Notes: generated from the sequence alone by a model not told the origin. 64,000 bases of DNA from Psychrobacter sp. P11F6 (GCF_001435295.1 NZ_CM003594.1:2562574-2626573), one strand, 5' to 3'; shown: positions 25,074-35,887, counted from the first letter of the stretch. Numbers and translations: made by a program.

Positions 25074-25196
25074 GCAATTAATTGAACGAATTTAAATTAT
25101 TTTGACGCTATCGTTGATTCAGTTTAAAAGAGAGTCAAGGCAACTGCGTGCAGAGGTATATATGATACTTGCCGCGAGGTTAGCGTGGTCACTCGT

Positions 25197-26387
25197 TTAT
25201 AGAGAATTGACGATAGGTTTTTTATGAGAAGCCAGATGTAGACACATATCTAGCAGTCTATTGGCATAACCCCATTCGTTGTCATACCATGCAAAAACCT
25301 TGTACTGGCTACCCACTTGCATGAGCTGCTGACCATCAATGATCAAAGACTCAGTCTGATGGATAAAATCGCTAGAGACCAGTGGCTCATCCGTATAAGC
25401 CATGATGTCACGCAAATGTGCCTGACTGGCAGATTTGAGTGCCTCGCGGACTGCCTCGACAGACACATCGGGCGTATCAAAAACAAAAGTCACATCAATC
25501 GCTGCGACATCAATGGTAGGTACGCGTATCGAATGCCCATTTATCTTGCCTACCATAGCAGGTAGCACACGCTCTGTCGCCGCGATACTGCTAGAGGTGG
25601 TTGGGATAATATTATAACCAGAAGCTCGTGCGCGTCTTGGGTCACGGTGCGCTTGATCGAGCACTGTCTGATCAGCGGTAACCGCATGAATCTCCGTCAT
25701 CATCGCTGACTTTACCCCAAATGCGGTATCAAGCGTCGCAATCAAAGGAACCAATGCCTGCGTGGTACAAGAAACGCTCGATATAATCGGCAGCTCACGT
25801 GTTAGCTCGTCGGTATTAACGCCCATAACGATACAAGCATCGACATCATCGAATGGCGCTGCGCCGATAATCACCTGCTGCGCACCAGCCACTATGTGCA
25901 GTTGTGCTTGCTCATAAGAGCGAAAATGTCCGGTACACTCTAGCACCACATCGACACCCAGCGCCTGCCAAGGCAACTGCGCAGGGTTAGATTCTGAGAA
26001 TAAATTGATACAGTAGGTATAATTGTTTTTTGTCAGACAAAGCTGTGTGGCGCTATTATTGTTACCGTCATCGCTCGTTTCATCGTTGTTACTTGCCACA
26101 ATATCAGCACTGACCCCAAGGCGACTTAGGCGACCATGCGTGCTGTCAAACTTTAATAAGTGCAGCAAAATATCCGCAGGGGCTAAATCATTAATTGCCA
26201 CGACATGGATCGCACGGCCTAATACCTCAAAGCGCTCTAGCAATGCCCGCAACACATTGCGCCCTATACGTCCAAAACCATTGATAGCAACCCTCAGTGG
26301 CTGTGTGTGCTCACTAGATGCATGAAACGCCGCTGCTGCTACTGGGTCAGACGTTAATTGATAAGTGGCGCTCGAAAAATCAGGCAT
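25197..26387 (-). CDS. GAPDH-superfamily dehydrogenase, probably erythrose-4-phosphate dehydrogenase-like
   Basis: A 396-residue NAD-dependent enzyme. VAINGFGRIGRNVLRALLE is the nucleotide-binding start (about residue 33), preceded by an unusual 30-residue extension. The catalytic Cys is in SSVSCTTQALVP; the usual Asn after SCTT is Gln here. DPRRARASGYNIIP, SIRVPTIDVAAIDV, a VSSDFIH segment and YDNEWGYANRLLDM follow. RRxRA and VSxDFxH resemble Epd, which starts vitamin B6 synthesis, more than glycolytic GAPDH, but I cannot exclude the latter. A polar insertion (DETSDDGNNN) sits near 100-110. It is monocistronic. Confidence 0.75.
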   Translation of the reverse strand: MPDFSSATYQLTSDPVAAAAFHASSEHTQPLRVAINGFGRIGRNVLRALLERFEVLGRAIHVVAINDLAPADILLHLLKFDSTHGRLSRLGVSADIVASNNDETSDDGNNNSATQLCLTKNNYTYCINLFSESNPAQLPWQALGVDVVLECTGHFRSYEQAQLHIVAGAQQVIIGAAPFDDVDACIVMGVNTDELTRELPIISSVSCTTQALVPLIATLDTAFGVKSAMMTEIHAVTADQTVLDQAHRDPRRARASGYNIIPTTSSSIAATERVLPAMVGKINGHSIRVPTIDVAAIDVTFVFDTPDVSVEAVREALKSASQAHLRDIMAYTDEPLVSSDFIHQTESLIIDGQQLMQVGSQYKVFAWYDNEWGYANRLLDMCLHLASHKKPIVNSL

Positions 26388-26562
26388 AAAAGGATATCGC
26401 TATAAAGGGATAAAAAATTGAGCGCTATAAAGTCAGCGCTACAATGAAATAAAACCAACAAGTTGTTAATCGGCTCTAAGGATTGTTATATAACAGCTAA
26501 ATGGCTTTGGTGAATGCTTGAACCCTGAATTGTCATACTCAGTATCAAGACGCCATTCAGTA

Positions 26563-28488
26563 TTAGGGCGTTATAAAAATCAGTGCCAAACGAATGGCAT
26601 TGTAATCAATACTTTGCTTAAGATGATCGAATATCGGACGCAATTTAATACTGCCATCATCATTGAAATCATTTGGATTATTAGCGACTTTAATCGCGAC
26701 GTAGGCATTGCCAACCGCCGTCATCACCTCATCCTCTGGACGCAAATGATCACAAGCGAGGCTTGGATCTTGAGATTTTAGGTCAGCAATATGACGCATA
26801 ATCGTTGATTGTGATAGCTGACGCGCTTGTGAGATTTCTGCAATCGACAAGCTCTCTTCTAGCAACACTCTGGTCGCAAGCAAGGTACTGTCTGATTTGT
26901 CAGAAACTTGATTGCCCAGTCTCTGTTTTTTGTCTATTTGCGCTTGTTGTTGCTCGCGGCGCTTTTTTTGCAAAGTGGCATAAGCATCAATCACTGATTT
27001 ACTCAGCGTACCGCCCGATTTTAAAATAAATTTCTCATGTGCCTGCGTCATGCTCTCTTCATCAAGCATCGAATAATTGGCATCAGCCTCATCAGACAGC
27101 ACCAAAAACCGTTTGTCCGCGCCGCGTGCTAGCGGATCAAGCTGCAAACTCATGTCATTCATACCTAGCAACTGCAAACCTGCCAATGACTTTAACCGTG
27201 ACAATGCCACATAGCCCTGCCCTAGCTCAAAGGTGCGCGACAAGTCAATCTCCGCCGCATCGAGGGTCATGCCTTGTGACTTATGAATGGTAATCGCCCA
27301 TGCTAGACAAAGCGGTACTTGCTCATAGCTTGCTAGCACGTCACCGGTCTCATCTTCGATGATCCATTCTTCAGGCTCAGCGATGACTTCACGCCCTGAA
27401 TTGAGCCGAACCACGGGCATTTTTTGCGTCGTTGGCTTTTTGGCTTTGGGTTTCTCTTTTATGGCTTTTTTACTTTTGCCTTTTACATTCTTATCAGTCT
27501 CACTTTCAGCACTGTCGTCATCGTCTTCGATTAAATCATTACTGCTGTCTTTGCTATCATCGATTTTAACAGCGGCAAAGCCAATTAGTTCACCCATCGT
27601 ACCGTTGGACACGCCAAGTTCGGTATTGTTTTTAATAAACATCACCTTGGCACCGACTTTTAATACCAAATCATCTTGGGTACGTACCGTTTTTTTGAGC
27701 GTCTCAACCAGCTTACTATCACCAGTAGAGGTGGCTTCAAAACGCATCATCTCACCATCTAGCGCAGCAAGTTCTTTATCATTGATGCTATTAACGTTAA
27801 GATTATGGGTATAAAGACGGGTACGTTTGATATCGACATTTTGGTCAAAAGTCGCCTCCAGCGCGGCAATCGATTCAAAAGTGACTTCCTGACGGCGAAT
27901 TTGGTTGAGAATATCGTCCAAATCTAGCCCACCATTTGCCGCTTCACTAACCTGCCTATGTTGCTCAGACAGATAGCAAATATGGAACTTGGCATCAAGC
28001 CACGCTTCAGACATAAAGGCAAATTTTTCACGGTTGGTTTCACCCTTACTACCAATCGGCGGCAGCTGAAAAAAGTCCCCTGCCACGACCACTTGAATGC
28101 CACCAAAGGCTTTGTCATTTTTGCGGACATGCTTGAGTACTTGGCTGACCAAATTGAGCTGCTTAGCATGCAACATCGATATCTCATCAATGACCAATAC
28201 CGCGGTATCTTTTAGTCGGTCTGCCAAAAACTGCTTGCGTGATAACGTAGTCAAGTCGCGGTCGCTTAACTCATCTTTGATACCGATGCCGGACCAGCTA
28301 TGAATCGTTGTGCCATTCATGTGTGTGGCAGCAATACCGGTACTCGCAGTAACGGCGACAGGCACACGGCGCGCACGCAGGTAGTCGATATATTGATTGA
28401 GAGTATAAGTCTTACCTGAACCTGCTGAGCCAGTCAAAAAGACATTTTGACCCGTTTTTAAGATATCAAGAGCAGAAGATTGACGCAT
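26563..28488 (-). CDS. Pif1-like superfamily 1 DNA helicase
   Basis: A 641-residue helicase. Motif I is FLTGSAGSGKTYTLNQY (about 18-34), followed by TASTGIAATHMNGTTIHSW, motif II VLVIDEISML near 98-107, GDFFQLPPIG near 147, and the late motif AWAITIHKSQGMTLDAAEID near 405. This is the Pif1/RecD2 arrangement. A highly charged insertion at about 300-350 (DDDDSAESE then Lys-rich) interrupts the core. The C-terminal 90 residues hold a helix-turn-helix domain (SIAEISQARQLSQSTIMRHI) like the one ending some RecQ and Pif1 proteins. It likely acts in replication or repair of structured DNA. It stands alone. Confidence 0.87.
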   Translation of the reverse strand: MRQSSALDILKTGQNVFLTGSAGSGKTYTLNQYIDYLRARRVPVAVTASTGIAATHMNGTTIHSWSGIGIKDELSDRDLTTLSRKQFLADRLKDTAVLVIDEISMLHAKQLNLVSQVLKHVRKNDKAFGGIQVVVAGDFFQLPPIGSKGETNREKFAFMSEAWLDAKFHICYLSEQHRQVSEAANGGLDLDDILNQIRRQEVTFESIAALEATFDQNVDIKRTRLYTHNLNVNSINDKELAALDGEMMRFEATSTGDSKLVETLKKTVRTQDDLVLKVGAKVMFIKNNTELGVSNGTMGELIGFAAVKIDDSKDSSNDLIEDDDDSAESETDKNVKGKSKKAIKEKPKAKKPTTQKMPVVRLNSGREVIAEPEEWIIEDETGDVLASYEQVPLCLAWAITIHKSQGMTLDAAEIDLSRTFELGQGYVALSRLKSLAGLQLLGMNDMSLQLDPLARGADKRFLVLSDEADANYSMLDEESMTQAHEKFILKSGGTLSKSVIDAYATLQKKRREQQQAQIDKKQRLGNQVSDKSDSTLLATRVLLEESLSIAEISQARQLSQSTIMRHIADLKSQDPSLACDHLRPEDEVMTAVGNAYVAIKVANNPNDFNDDGSIKLRPIFDHLKQSIDYNAIRLALIFITP

Positions 28489-28661
28489 ATATCTAAACCA
28501 ATTAAGTTAATAGTAATAAGAAAAACAGCTTAAGAGCAAACAATAAGAGAAAAAGCTGCCAACAATTATAGCAGCTACATCCGTTTCGCGGACGACTTTA
28601 ACCCTGATAAGCCACATAACTTAAAGTTATACGATACGAAATATATCATTATAAAAAGTCA

Positions 28662-28701
28662 TTATCACTCTGACGAAAAGCTCAGTACGATAGAGTGATA
28701 A
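28662..28701. promoter_or_regulatory. 10-bp perfect inverted repeat upstream of the aldehyde dehydrogenase
   Basis: TTATCACTCT and AGAGTGATAA are exact inverted copies separated by 20 bases, 62 bases before the ATG at 28764. No U-run follows. The spacing suits a dimeric or paired regulator site more than a terminator for the opposite gene. The regulator is unknown. Confidence 0.45.
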
Positions 28702-28763
28702 CTTGGTCAGGATGGCCAAGTATATCTGTCTATATAACCATAATACACAACAAGGAATCGTTC

Positions 28764-30290
28764 ATGTTATACGCTTATCCCAATACTGAAAACAGTGCCG
28801 TCCAATTCCGCAAAAAATATGACAATTTTATCAATGGTGAGTGGGTCGCACCAATCGATGGTGAATACTTTGACAACTCAAGTCCAATCGATGGTAAAAC
28901 CTTCTGTCAGATTGCGCGCTCTAAAGCTGCCGATGTTGAAGCTGCGCTAGATGCTGCCCATGCTGCAAAAGACGCTTGGGGCAAAACCAGTGTCACTGAA
29001 CGCTCTAATATGTTGCTCAAACTTGCCGACGGTATCGAAGCCAATTTAGAGGCAATCGCTATCGCCGAAAGTTATGAAAACGGTAAACCAGTTCGCGAAA
29101 CCCTTGCCGCTGATATTCCAATCGCCATCGACCATTTGCGTTATTTTGCGGGCGTTATCCGCGCACAAGAAGGCGGCATTAGTCAAATTGATGAAGATAC
29201 CGTTGCCTATCATTTCCATGAGCCTCTAGGCGTCGTTGGTCAAATCATTCCTTGGAACTTCCCTATTCTAATGGCGATTTGGAAAATCGCCCCAGCACTT
29301 GCAGCGGGTAACTGTATCGTCCTCAAACCTGCCGAGCAAACTCCAGCTTCTGTTTTATACATGCTTGACGTCATAGGCGCGGCGGATATTTTACCTAAAG
29401 GCGTACTAAACGTCATTAACGGCTTTGGTGTAGAAGCCGGTAAGCCAATCGCTTCCAACCCACGTATCGATAAAGTGTCCTTTACTGGTGAGACCACCAC
29501 GGGTCGCTTAATTATGCAATACGCCAGTGAAAATATCATTCCAGTCACGCTAGAGCTGGGCGGTAAAAGTCCGAATATCTTCTTTGCTGATATCATGGAT
29601 GAAGACGATGACTTCTTAGATAAAGCGGTTGAAGGTTTGGTCATGTTTGCACTAAACCAAGGCGAAGTCTGTACTTGCCCATCACGCGCCCTCGTACACG
29701 AAAGCATCTATGATGAATTTATGAAACGCTGTATCGCCCGCGTGAAAGCCATCAAAATGGGCAACCCGCTCGATACTGAGACTATGATTGGCGCGCAAGC
29801 CAGCTCAGATCAGTTAGAAAAAATCCTATCTTATCTTGATATTGGTAAAAAAGAAGGTGCAAAAGTCTTGGTCGGTGGTGAACTCGCCAAACATGATGGC
29901 GACATGGCGAACGGTTATTATGTACAGCCAACGATCTTTGAAGGCACGAATGATATGCGCGTGTTCCAAGAAGAAATCTTTGGCCCCGTACTCGCTGTCA
30001 CCACTTTTAAAGACGATGAAGAAGCAATGACTCTCGCCAATGACACTTTATATGGTCTTGGTGCTGGCGTCTGGACGCGTAATGGTACTCGTGCTTATCG
30101 TTTCGGTCGTGGCATTAAAGCTGGTCGCGTTTGGACCAACTGTTATCACCTTTATCCTGCGCATTCAGCCTTTGGCGGTTACAAGCAATCTGGTATTGGC
30201 CGCGAAAACCATCTGATGATGCTTGATCATTATCAACAAACCAAAAACATGCTGGTCTCTTATAGTCCTAAAGCGATGGGCTTCTTTTAA
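28764..30290 (+). CDS. NAD-dependent aldehyde dehydrogenase (ExaC/AcoD type)
   Basis: A 508-residue enzyme of the acetaldehyde dehydrogenase group. The Glu base is in [13 protein letters not shown], the nucleophile in [14 protein letters not shown], the cofactor site in [11 protein letters not shown] and the C-terminal signature is [12 protein letters not shown]. The CTCPSR context is typical of ExaC/AcoD enzymes that oxidise acetaldehyde from ethanol or acetoin. The ATG at 28764 follows AAGGA at seven bases. The alcohol dehydrogenase gene starts 97 bases later, and a DUF779 gene, a usual neighbour of this enzyme, is next. Confidence 0.9.
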   Translation: MLYAYPNTENSAVQFRKKYDNFINGEWVAPIDGEYFDNSSPIDGKTFCQIARSKAADVEAALDAAHAAKDAWGKTSVTERSNMLLKLADGIEANLEAIAIAESYENGKPVRETLAADIPIAIDHLRYFAGVIRAQEGGISQIDEDTVAYHFHEPLGVVGQIIPWNFPILMAIWKIAPALAAGNCIVLKPAEQTPASVLYMLDVIGAADILPKGVLNVINGFGVEAGKPIASNPRIDKVSFTGETTTGRLIMQYASENIIPVTLELGGKSPNIFFADIMDEDDDFLDKAVEGLVMFALNQGEVCTCPSRALVHESIYDEFMKRCIARVKAIKMGNPLDTETMIGAQASSDQLEKILSYLDIGKKEGAKVLVGGELAKHDGDMANGYYVQPTIFEGTNDMRVFQEEIFGPVLAVTTFKDDEEAMTLANDTLYGLGAGVWTRNGTRAYRFGRGIKAGRVWTNCYHLYPAHSAFGGYKQSGIGRENHLMMLDHYQQTKNMLVSYSPKAMGFF

Positions 30291-30387
30291 TTCTGTTTTT
30301 CAAAGCACTTTATGGCAAAACTGTAAAGTGCGACCTCGATGCTCGCCGAGCATCTTAATGTAAAGAACGATGACAAGGAGTTACAAC

Positions 30388-31416
30388 GTGAGTAATAAAA
30401 TGAAAGCGGCCGTGCTGCATGAATTCGGACAACCCTTAGAAATTGAAGAAGTAGATATTCCAACCGCAGGTGCTGGTCAAATCGTTGTAAAAATGCAGGC
30501 ATCAGGTGTCTGTCATACCGATTTGCATGCCATTGAGGGCGATTGGCCAGTGAAACCTAGCCCACCGTTTATCCCAGGTCACGAAGGCGTTGGTCTTATC
30601 ACCGCCGTTGGTGAAAATGTCCACCATATCAAAGAAGGCGACCGAGTCGGTATCCCTTGGCTCTACTCTGCTTGTGGCCACTGTACCCATTGCTTAGGTG
30701 GTTGGGAAACCTTATGCGAAAGCCAACAAAACTCTGGTTACTCTGTAAACGGCAGCTTTGCAGAATATGTACTAGCAGATGCCAACTATGTCGGTATCAT
30801 TCCTGAAAGCGTTGACTCTATTGAAATTGCACCAGTGTTGTGTGCAGGTGTTACGGTCTACAAAGGTCTTAAAATGACCGACACCAAGCCAGGCGATTGG
30901 GTTGTCATTTCAGGTATCGGTGGACTGGGACATATGGCTGTTCAGTATGCCATTGCAATGGGATTGAACGTTGCTGCTGTGGATATTGATGACGAAAAAC
31001 TGGCATTCGCTAAAAAACTGGGTGCCAAAGTCACTGTCAATGCGAAAAATACTGACCCTGCTGAATATCTACAAAAGGAAATCGGCGGTGCTCACGGTGC
31101 GCTCGTGACAGCAGTATCTTCAAAAGCCTTTGATCAAGCATTAGGCATGTTACGACGCGGTGGTACTTTGGTCTGTAATGGTCTACCAACGGGCGAATTC
31201 CCAGTATCCATTTTTGATACTGTTTTAAACGGTATTACCATTCGTGGCTCAATCGTTGGTACGCGTCTCGACTTGCAAGAGTCGCTAGACATGGCAGCAG
31301 CAGGCAAAGTAAAAGCCACCGTTGCCGCTGAGCCACTAGAAAATATCAATGATATCTTTGATCGTATGCGTGATGGCAAAATCGAAGGTCGCATTGTCAT
31401 TGACTATAGTCTGTAG
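30388..31416 (+). CDS. adhP: Zinc-dependent alcohol dehydrogenase, AdhP type
   Basis: A 342-residue medium-chain dehydrogenase for primary alcohols such as ethanol. The catalytic zinc ligands are in [13 protein letters not shown] (Cys about 37) and GHEGVG; structural zinc Cys residues are in [15 protein letters not shown]. The NAD site is [15 protein letters not shown], followed by [23 protein letters not shown] at 30375-30380 is seven bases before a GTG at 30388, which I take as the start; the ATG at 30370 precedes the ribosome site, and the ATG at 30400 is too far from it. It makes the aldehyde that the upstream enzyme oxidises. Confidence 0.92.
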   Translation: MSNKMKAAVLHEFGQPLEIEEVDIPTAGAGQIVVKMQASGVCHTDLHAIEGDWPVKPSPPFIPGHEGVGLITAVGENVHHIKEGDRVGIPWLYSACGHCTHCLGGWETLCESQQNSGYSVNGSFAEYVLADANYVGIIPESVDSIEIAPVLCAGVTVYKGLKMTDTKPGDWVVISGIGGLGHMAVQYAIAMGLNVAAVDIDDEKLAFAKKLGAKVTVNAKNTDPAEYLQKEIGGAHGALVTAVSSKAFDQALGMLRRGGTLVCNGLPTGEFPVSIFDTVLNGITIRGSIVGTRLDLQESLDMAAAGKVKATVAAEPLENINDIFDRMRDGKIEGRIVIDYSL

Positions 31417-31497
31417 CAACAATTATGTAGCCACATGTTTTATGACATTTTGAGACTCGTAACACCGTCTCAATGACTGGCTAGAGTAATCATCAGT

Positions 31498-31566
31498 AAA
31501 GGGTCGTATCGTTTTCAACCACATATGATAAATCATGTGAGTGAATATGATGCGACCCTTTATTTT
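31498..31566 (+). terminator. Long structured terminator after adhP
   Basis: AAAGGGTCGTATC pairs with GATGCGACCCTTT over 13 positions (one G-U), followed by ATTTTC. Inside the loop CACAT pairs with ATGTG, giving a branched or extended hairpin. It lies 82 bases beyond adhP and 57 bases before the DUF779 gene. Confidence 0.6.
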
Positions 31567-31622
31567 CTACTCAGTATGATTATGAAGGACATCCGTTCGG
31601 GTCTAACGATAAGGAAATCATT

Positions 31623-31949
31623 ATGAACGTCACAGCGACAGAGTCCTGCAAAGCATTAATCGACTTACTAAAATCTAAGCACGGTGAGCTGATGTTTCAT
31701 CAATCAGGCGGCTGCTGCGATGGCAGTTCACCCATGTGTTATCCATTGGGCGAATTTAAAGTAGGTGGACAAGACGTACTCATCGGCGAGCTGGTTGGCT
31801 GCCCATTTTATATGGGTAAAGCTCAGCATAAGCTCTGGCAACATACCGATCTAACAATAGATGTGGTCGATGGACGCGGAGCCAGTTTTTCGCTTGAAAT
31901 ACCAGAAGGTAAGCGCTTTATCGTACGTTCAGAGATATGTGCTGTATAA
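31623..31949 (+). CDS. DUF779 family protein
   Basis: A 108-residue cytoplasmic protein with the family's Cys-rich motifs: HQSGGCCDGSSPMCYP near 26-41 and LVGCPFYMG near 59-67, plus the closing LEIPEGKRFIVRSE. DUF779 is commonly found beside acetaldehyde dehydrogenases of the ExaC type, as here. The conserved Cys and His suggest metal binding or a role in maintaining or helping the aldehyde dehydrogenase; this is inferred from context, and no activity can be assigned. Confidence 0.85.
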   Translation: MNVTATESCKALIDLLKSKHGELMFHQSGGCCDGSSPMCYPLGEFKVGGQDVLIGELVGCPFYMGKAQHKLWQHTDLTIDVVDGRGASFSLEIPEGKRFIVRSEICAV

Positions 31950-32145
31950 GTTTAAATAGCATACACCAGCGGTTTAATGTCCTAGTATTGTTTTGCCATG
32001 CCATATGTTGATCGACAAACACCCCTTAGTCATTTTTATTTTATTATTCCAGCAAAATAATAGATACTGTAATGCGTACCCTATTTCAATAAACGCGTTT
32101 TAACGAGCACGTTTTACTCAGCATGGATGCTAGAAGGAATGTAAA

Positions 32146-33789
32146 ATGGAATTTGATAAAAAATTTGATTACGTCATCGTTGGTGGTGGTTCAGCTGGCT
32201 GCGTACTTGCTAGCCGATTAACAGAAAACCCAGACATTAGTGTCTGCTTATTAGAATATGGCGGTGAAGGCAAAGACCTTGCTGTCCGTGTCCCTGCTGG
32301 ACTGATTTTGATGGTGCCAGGCAAGCCGCTGAAACTGAATAATTGGTGCTTTCACACCACGCCGCAAGCGCATCTGAACAACCGTCGTGGCTTCCAACCA
32401 CGTGGTCAATGCTTAGGCGGTTCATCCGCTATCAATGCCATGATTTATACGCGTGGTAGTGCGCTCGATTATGAACGTTGGGTAGAACAAGGCTGTACTG
32501 GCTGGGGATTTGATGATGTACTGCCCTACTTTATCAAAGCAGAAAACAATATCCATGGTAGCGACGAGCTGCATGGTGATAGTGGTCCGCTGCATGTCAG
32601 CGACTTACTGAGTCCGCGTGATATCTCCAAAGCATTCGTAGAAGCCGCCATCACCAATGGTTTAGATCATAATCAAGATTTTAATGGCGAAAAGCAAGAC
32701 GGTACAGGGCTATATCAAGTCACCCACTTTCATGGCGAAAAACAAGGTCAACGCTGCTCTGCGGCAGCGGCTTATCTACATCCAGTACAAAACCGATCAA
32801 ATCTGACCGTCATCACCGACGCCCAAGCCAACCGCGTCATCTTTGAAGACAAACAAGCCGTTGGTGTCGCTTATGAAAAAGATGGCGTCGAGCATGCGGT
32901 TATGGCGCGTCATGAAGTGATATTATCTGGGGGCACTTTTGGCTCACCCAAAGTCCTGATGTTGTCAGGCATTGGACCTGCTGAGCATCTACAATCGCAT
33001 GGCATCGACGTCGTGGTAGATGCGCCCGATGTTGGTGGTAATCTACAAGATCATTTGGACGTCGTTTTTGATTACGAGGTCAATACCACTGACGTCATCG
33101 GTATTGGTATGGCGACGATTTCGACATTGACCAAAAGTATTCGGCAGTGGAGAAAGGATGGTACAGGCCTTTTGTCTACCAACTATGCTGAAGCGGGCGC
33201 GTTCTTTAGTGTCGGTGATGATCCAAAAGAGTGGCCAAATACCCAACTGCACTTTGTCATATCCCGCGTGATTGAGCACGGTCGTGATCTCAGACGTGGC
33301 TTTGCGGTCTCTTGTCACAGTTGCTACCTACGCCCTGAAAGCCGCGGTACGGTCAGACTGGACTCCGCCGACCCCTCAGACGCGGTATTGATTGATCCAA
33401 ACTACCTCTCGCACCCAAAAGATGTGGAATATATGATTGCAGGCGCGGAGCGTACGCGCGCCATCATGCAAGAATCACCCATCGCCAAATATATTACTGA
33501 AGACTACCCTGCCCCCTATATCGAAAAAGACGGTATGCTCGGCTATATTCGCAACAAGTCAGATACCATTTATCATCCTGTCGGCACTTGCCGTATGGGC
33601 TCAGACAGCAATTCAGTCGTCGATTTGCAATTAAAAGTACGCGGCGTAAATGGCTTAAGGGTCATCGATGCCTCAATCATGCCGACTTTAATCAGCGGTA
33701 ATACCAATGCGCCAACGATTATGATTGCCGAAAAACTCGCAGACCTTATCAAAGCAAATCACGGTCATATCGAACGAGTCACGCCATAA
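32146..33789 (+). CDS. GMC-family flavin alcohol dehydrogenase (AlkJ/BetA-like)
   Basis: A 547-residue FAD enzyme. It starts [20 protein letters not shown], has the GMC signature [18 protein letters not shown] near 85, and ends with [10 protein letters not shown] and [14 protein letters not shown], giving the catalytic His and Asn. The sequence differs from the betA product at 17907-19607 and looks more like AlkJ-type aliphatic alcohol dehydrogenases. It stands 196 bases after DUF779 on the same strand, with a separate GGAAT ribosome region. Its position suggests work on alcohols along with adhP and the aldehyde dehydrogenase. The natural substrate is not shown by sequence. Confidence 0.88.
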   Translation: MEFDKKFDYVIVGGGSAGCVLASRLTENPDISVCLLEYGGEGKDLAVRVPAGLILMVPGKPLKLNNWCFHTTPQAHLNNRRGFQPRGQCLGGSSAINAMIYTRGSALDYERWVEQGCTGWGFDDVLPYFIKAENNIHGSDELHGDSGPLHVSDLLSPRDISKAFVEAAITNGLDHNQDFNGEKQDGTGLYQVTHFHGEKQGQRCSAAAAYLHPVQNRSNLTVITDAQANRVIFEDKQAVGVAYEKDGVEHAVMARHEVILSGGTFGSPKVLMLSGIGPAEHLQSHGIDVVVDAPDVGGNLQDHLDVVFDYEVNTTDVIGIGMATISTLTKSIRQWRKDGTGLLSTNYAEAGAFFSVGDDPKEWPNTQLHFVISRVIEHGRDLRRGFAVSCHSCYLRPESRGTVRLDSADPSDAVLIDPNYLSHPKDVEYMIAGAERTRAIMQESPIAKYITEDYPAPYIEKDGMLGYIRNKSDTIYHPVGTCRMGSDSNSVVDLQLKVRGVNGLRVIDASIMPTLISGNTNAPTIMIAEKLADLIKANHGHIERVTP

Positions 33790-34246
33790 AATATGGGAAG
33801 CTAAGCATCTTATAATTAATATTTTTATTTAAGAAGCTTATTTACTGAAACTTTATATTCAATAAAATGAAAATAAGCAGATTGTATAAAAGTTTAACCC
33901 ATATTTTTTCGTGGTTATTTTTATCAGCATTTCTAAAATAAGGAGAAACTCTAACAAATTCGGCAATAAAGATAGTAAAACAGAACGTTTTCTATCAAAT
34001 TAGCTTACGGATGTCTTGCATTACCACTGTTGAACAGAGTATATTTAAACAACTTATTTATATCGATATTTTTTGCAAATCTGAATAATGGTTAATACAA
34101 CCTAAAATATTTTTTATTTTGCATATTAGAAACACGATATAAACAATTGCTTTAAAGGGAATTAAAAGCACGCTCATTATATTTATAGTTCAAAAACGAT
34201 CTTATAAATATATTGGCGACTATTTATCATTACATAGGATGTAATA
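33790..34246. other. AT-rich intergenic region before dppA
   Basis: 457 bases, markedly AT-rich, without a credible frame. It must hold the dpp promoter and the end of the GMC transcript. A weak inverted pair, TAAGC and GCTTA near 33800-33840, is the only structure seen; no clear terminator or operator stands out. Confidence 0.5.
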
Positions 34247-35887
34247 ATGCAAAAATCACTCTTCAAACTGACGATGTTGGCGACAGTTATTCTAGGCATC
34301 AGTGCCTGTAGCGGCGACAACAAAACCACCGATGAATCTGCTGCCAGCTCAGATGCTAAAGCAGCCAAAACCTTACTTTATTGCTCAGAAGGTAGTCCGG
34401 CTGGATTCGATCCAGCACAGTACACTGCAGGTACTGATTTTGATGCGAGCGCCTTTCCCATCTACAACGGCTTAGTAGAGTTCAAAAGAGATGGTACTGA
34501 GATTCAGCCAGCCTTAGCCGAAAGCTGGGATATTAGTGAAGACGGCAAGACTTATACCTTTAACCTACGTAAAGGGGTTAAATATGGTAAGACCGATTAC
34601 TTTACCCCAACCCGTGATTTCAACGCAGATGATATTGTCTTTACTCTAGAACGTATAACCAATCCAGAGTTTGAATTTAATAAAGCCTATCCTGCTGAGT
34701 TCCCTTATTCGGTCGGTATGGGGCTACCTGATATTATCTCCAATATCGAAAAAGTTGATGACTCTACCGTCAAGATCACCCTAAGCGAAACCAATGCGCC
34801 ATTTTTACAGAACCTAGCGATGCCCTTCGCTTATATCGATTCTGCTGAGTATGCAGAAAAATTAATGGCTTCTGGTAATGCTGCTGATATCAACACCAAA
34901 CCCGTTGGTACAGGACCTTTCGTCTTTACTTCTTATCAAAAAGACGCGCAAATTCGTTATACCAAAAATCCAGACTACTGGAACAAAGATGATATTCATA
35001 TCGATAATCTCGTCTTTGTCATCACCAAAGATTCGGCGGTTCGTGCGCAAAAAGTGCAAGCAGGCGAATGTCATGTGTCCGCTTATCCAAAACCTGCCGA
35101 AATTGACTCTGTTAAAAAATCTGGTAAGGCCACCGTTCTCGATCAACCCGGCTTTAACGTCGGTTATGTCGGCTATAACGTTGAAAAACCGAAGCTTAGC
35201 GACCTTAAAGTTCGCCAAGCATTAGACATGGCAATTAATAAAGACGCTATTATCAATGCGGTTTATCAAAGCGAAGGATTAAAAGCCACCAATCCAATGC
35301 CGCCCACACAATGGGGTTACGACAAATCTATCAAAGATGCACCTTACGATGTGGAAAAAGCCAAGTCCCTTATAAAAGAAGCAGGCGCGGACAAACTTGC
35401 CATTAATCTATGGTATATGCCCGTTCAACGCCCATACAATCCTAATGCCAAACTCATGGCTGAAATGCTACAAGCAGATTGGGCAAAAATTGGTGTCGAT
35501 ACCAAGCTTGTGACTTATGAATGGGGCGAGTATCTAAACCGCGCTGCTAAAGGTGAGCCTGATGTCATTCTAGCGGGCTGGACTGGTGATAATGGGGATC
35601 CTGACAACTGGCTTGGTACATTACTATCTTGTGATGCGGTCGGTGGTAACAACTACTCACGTTGGTGTAATAAAGACTTTGACACTTTGGTGACTAACGC
35701 CCGTCAGATTACCAATCAAGATGAGCGCGTCAACGACTATGTACAAGCTCAGCAGATATTCAAAGAGCAGCTGCCTTGGACGACAATGGCGCATTCGGTG
35801 GTCACGGTATTCACCGCACCAAACGTCGTCGATTATAAAATTAGTCCGCTTGGCTCAATACGCTTCGATGGTGTAAAGGTTGAATAA
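34247..35887 (+). CDS. dppA: Dipeptide-binding lipoprotein of an ABC importer
   Basis: A 546-residue family 5 substrate-binding protein. The signal ends in ILGISAC, making it a lipoprotein with Cys21. The mature part has SEGSPAGFDPAQYTAGTDFD, the family signature PALAESWDISEDGKTYTFNL and the DppA-like GWTGDNGDPDNWLGTL followed by NNYSRWCNKDFD near 440-475. These match the E. coli dipeptide and haem binder. It leads dppBCDF, with a 205-base gap that holds a strong hairpin, so it is likely expressed above the membrane components. Confidence 0.92.
   Translation: MQKSLFKLTMLATVILGISACSGDNKTTDESAASSDAKAAKTLLYCSEGSPAGFDPAQYTAGTDFDASAFPIYNGLVEFKRDGTEIQPALAESWDISEDGKTYTFNLRKGVKYGKTDYFTPTRDFNADDIVFTLERITNPEFEFNKAYPAEFPYSVGMGLPDIISNIEKVDDSTVKITLSETNAPFLQNLAMPFAYIDSAEYAEKLMASGNAADINTKPVGTGPFVFTSYQKDAQIRYTKNPDYWNKDDIHIDNLVFVITKDSAVRAQKVQAGECHVSAYPKPAEIDSVKKSGKATVLDQPGFNVGYVGYNVEKPKLSDLKVRQALDMAINKDAIINAVYQSEGLKATNPMPPTQWGYDKSIKDAPYDVEKAKSLIKEAGADKLAINLWYMPVQRPYNPNAKLMAEMLQADWAKIGVDTKLVTYEWGEYLNRAAKGEPDVILAGWTGDNGDPDNWLGTLLSCDAVGGNNYSRWCNKDFDTLVTNARQITNQDERVNDYVQAQQIFKEQLPWTTMAHSVVTVFTAPNVVDYKISPLGSIRFDGVKVE

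Noticed and set aside
24697..25077. A 126-codon minus-strand open frame with an internally repeated sequence
   Set aside because: It reads straight through the two identical tRNA-Ser genes; the protein repeat merely mirrors the tRNA duplication.
27359..27814. A 151-codon plus-strand frame with hydrophobic, Ser/Leu-rich sequence
   Set aside because: It is the antisense of the charged insertion in the Pif1-like helicase; the Ser/Leu bias follows from the opposite Lys/Asp codons.
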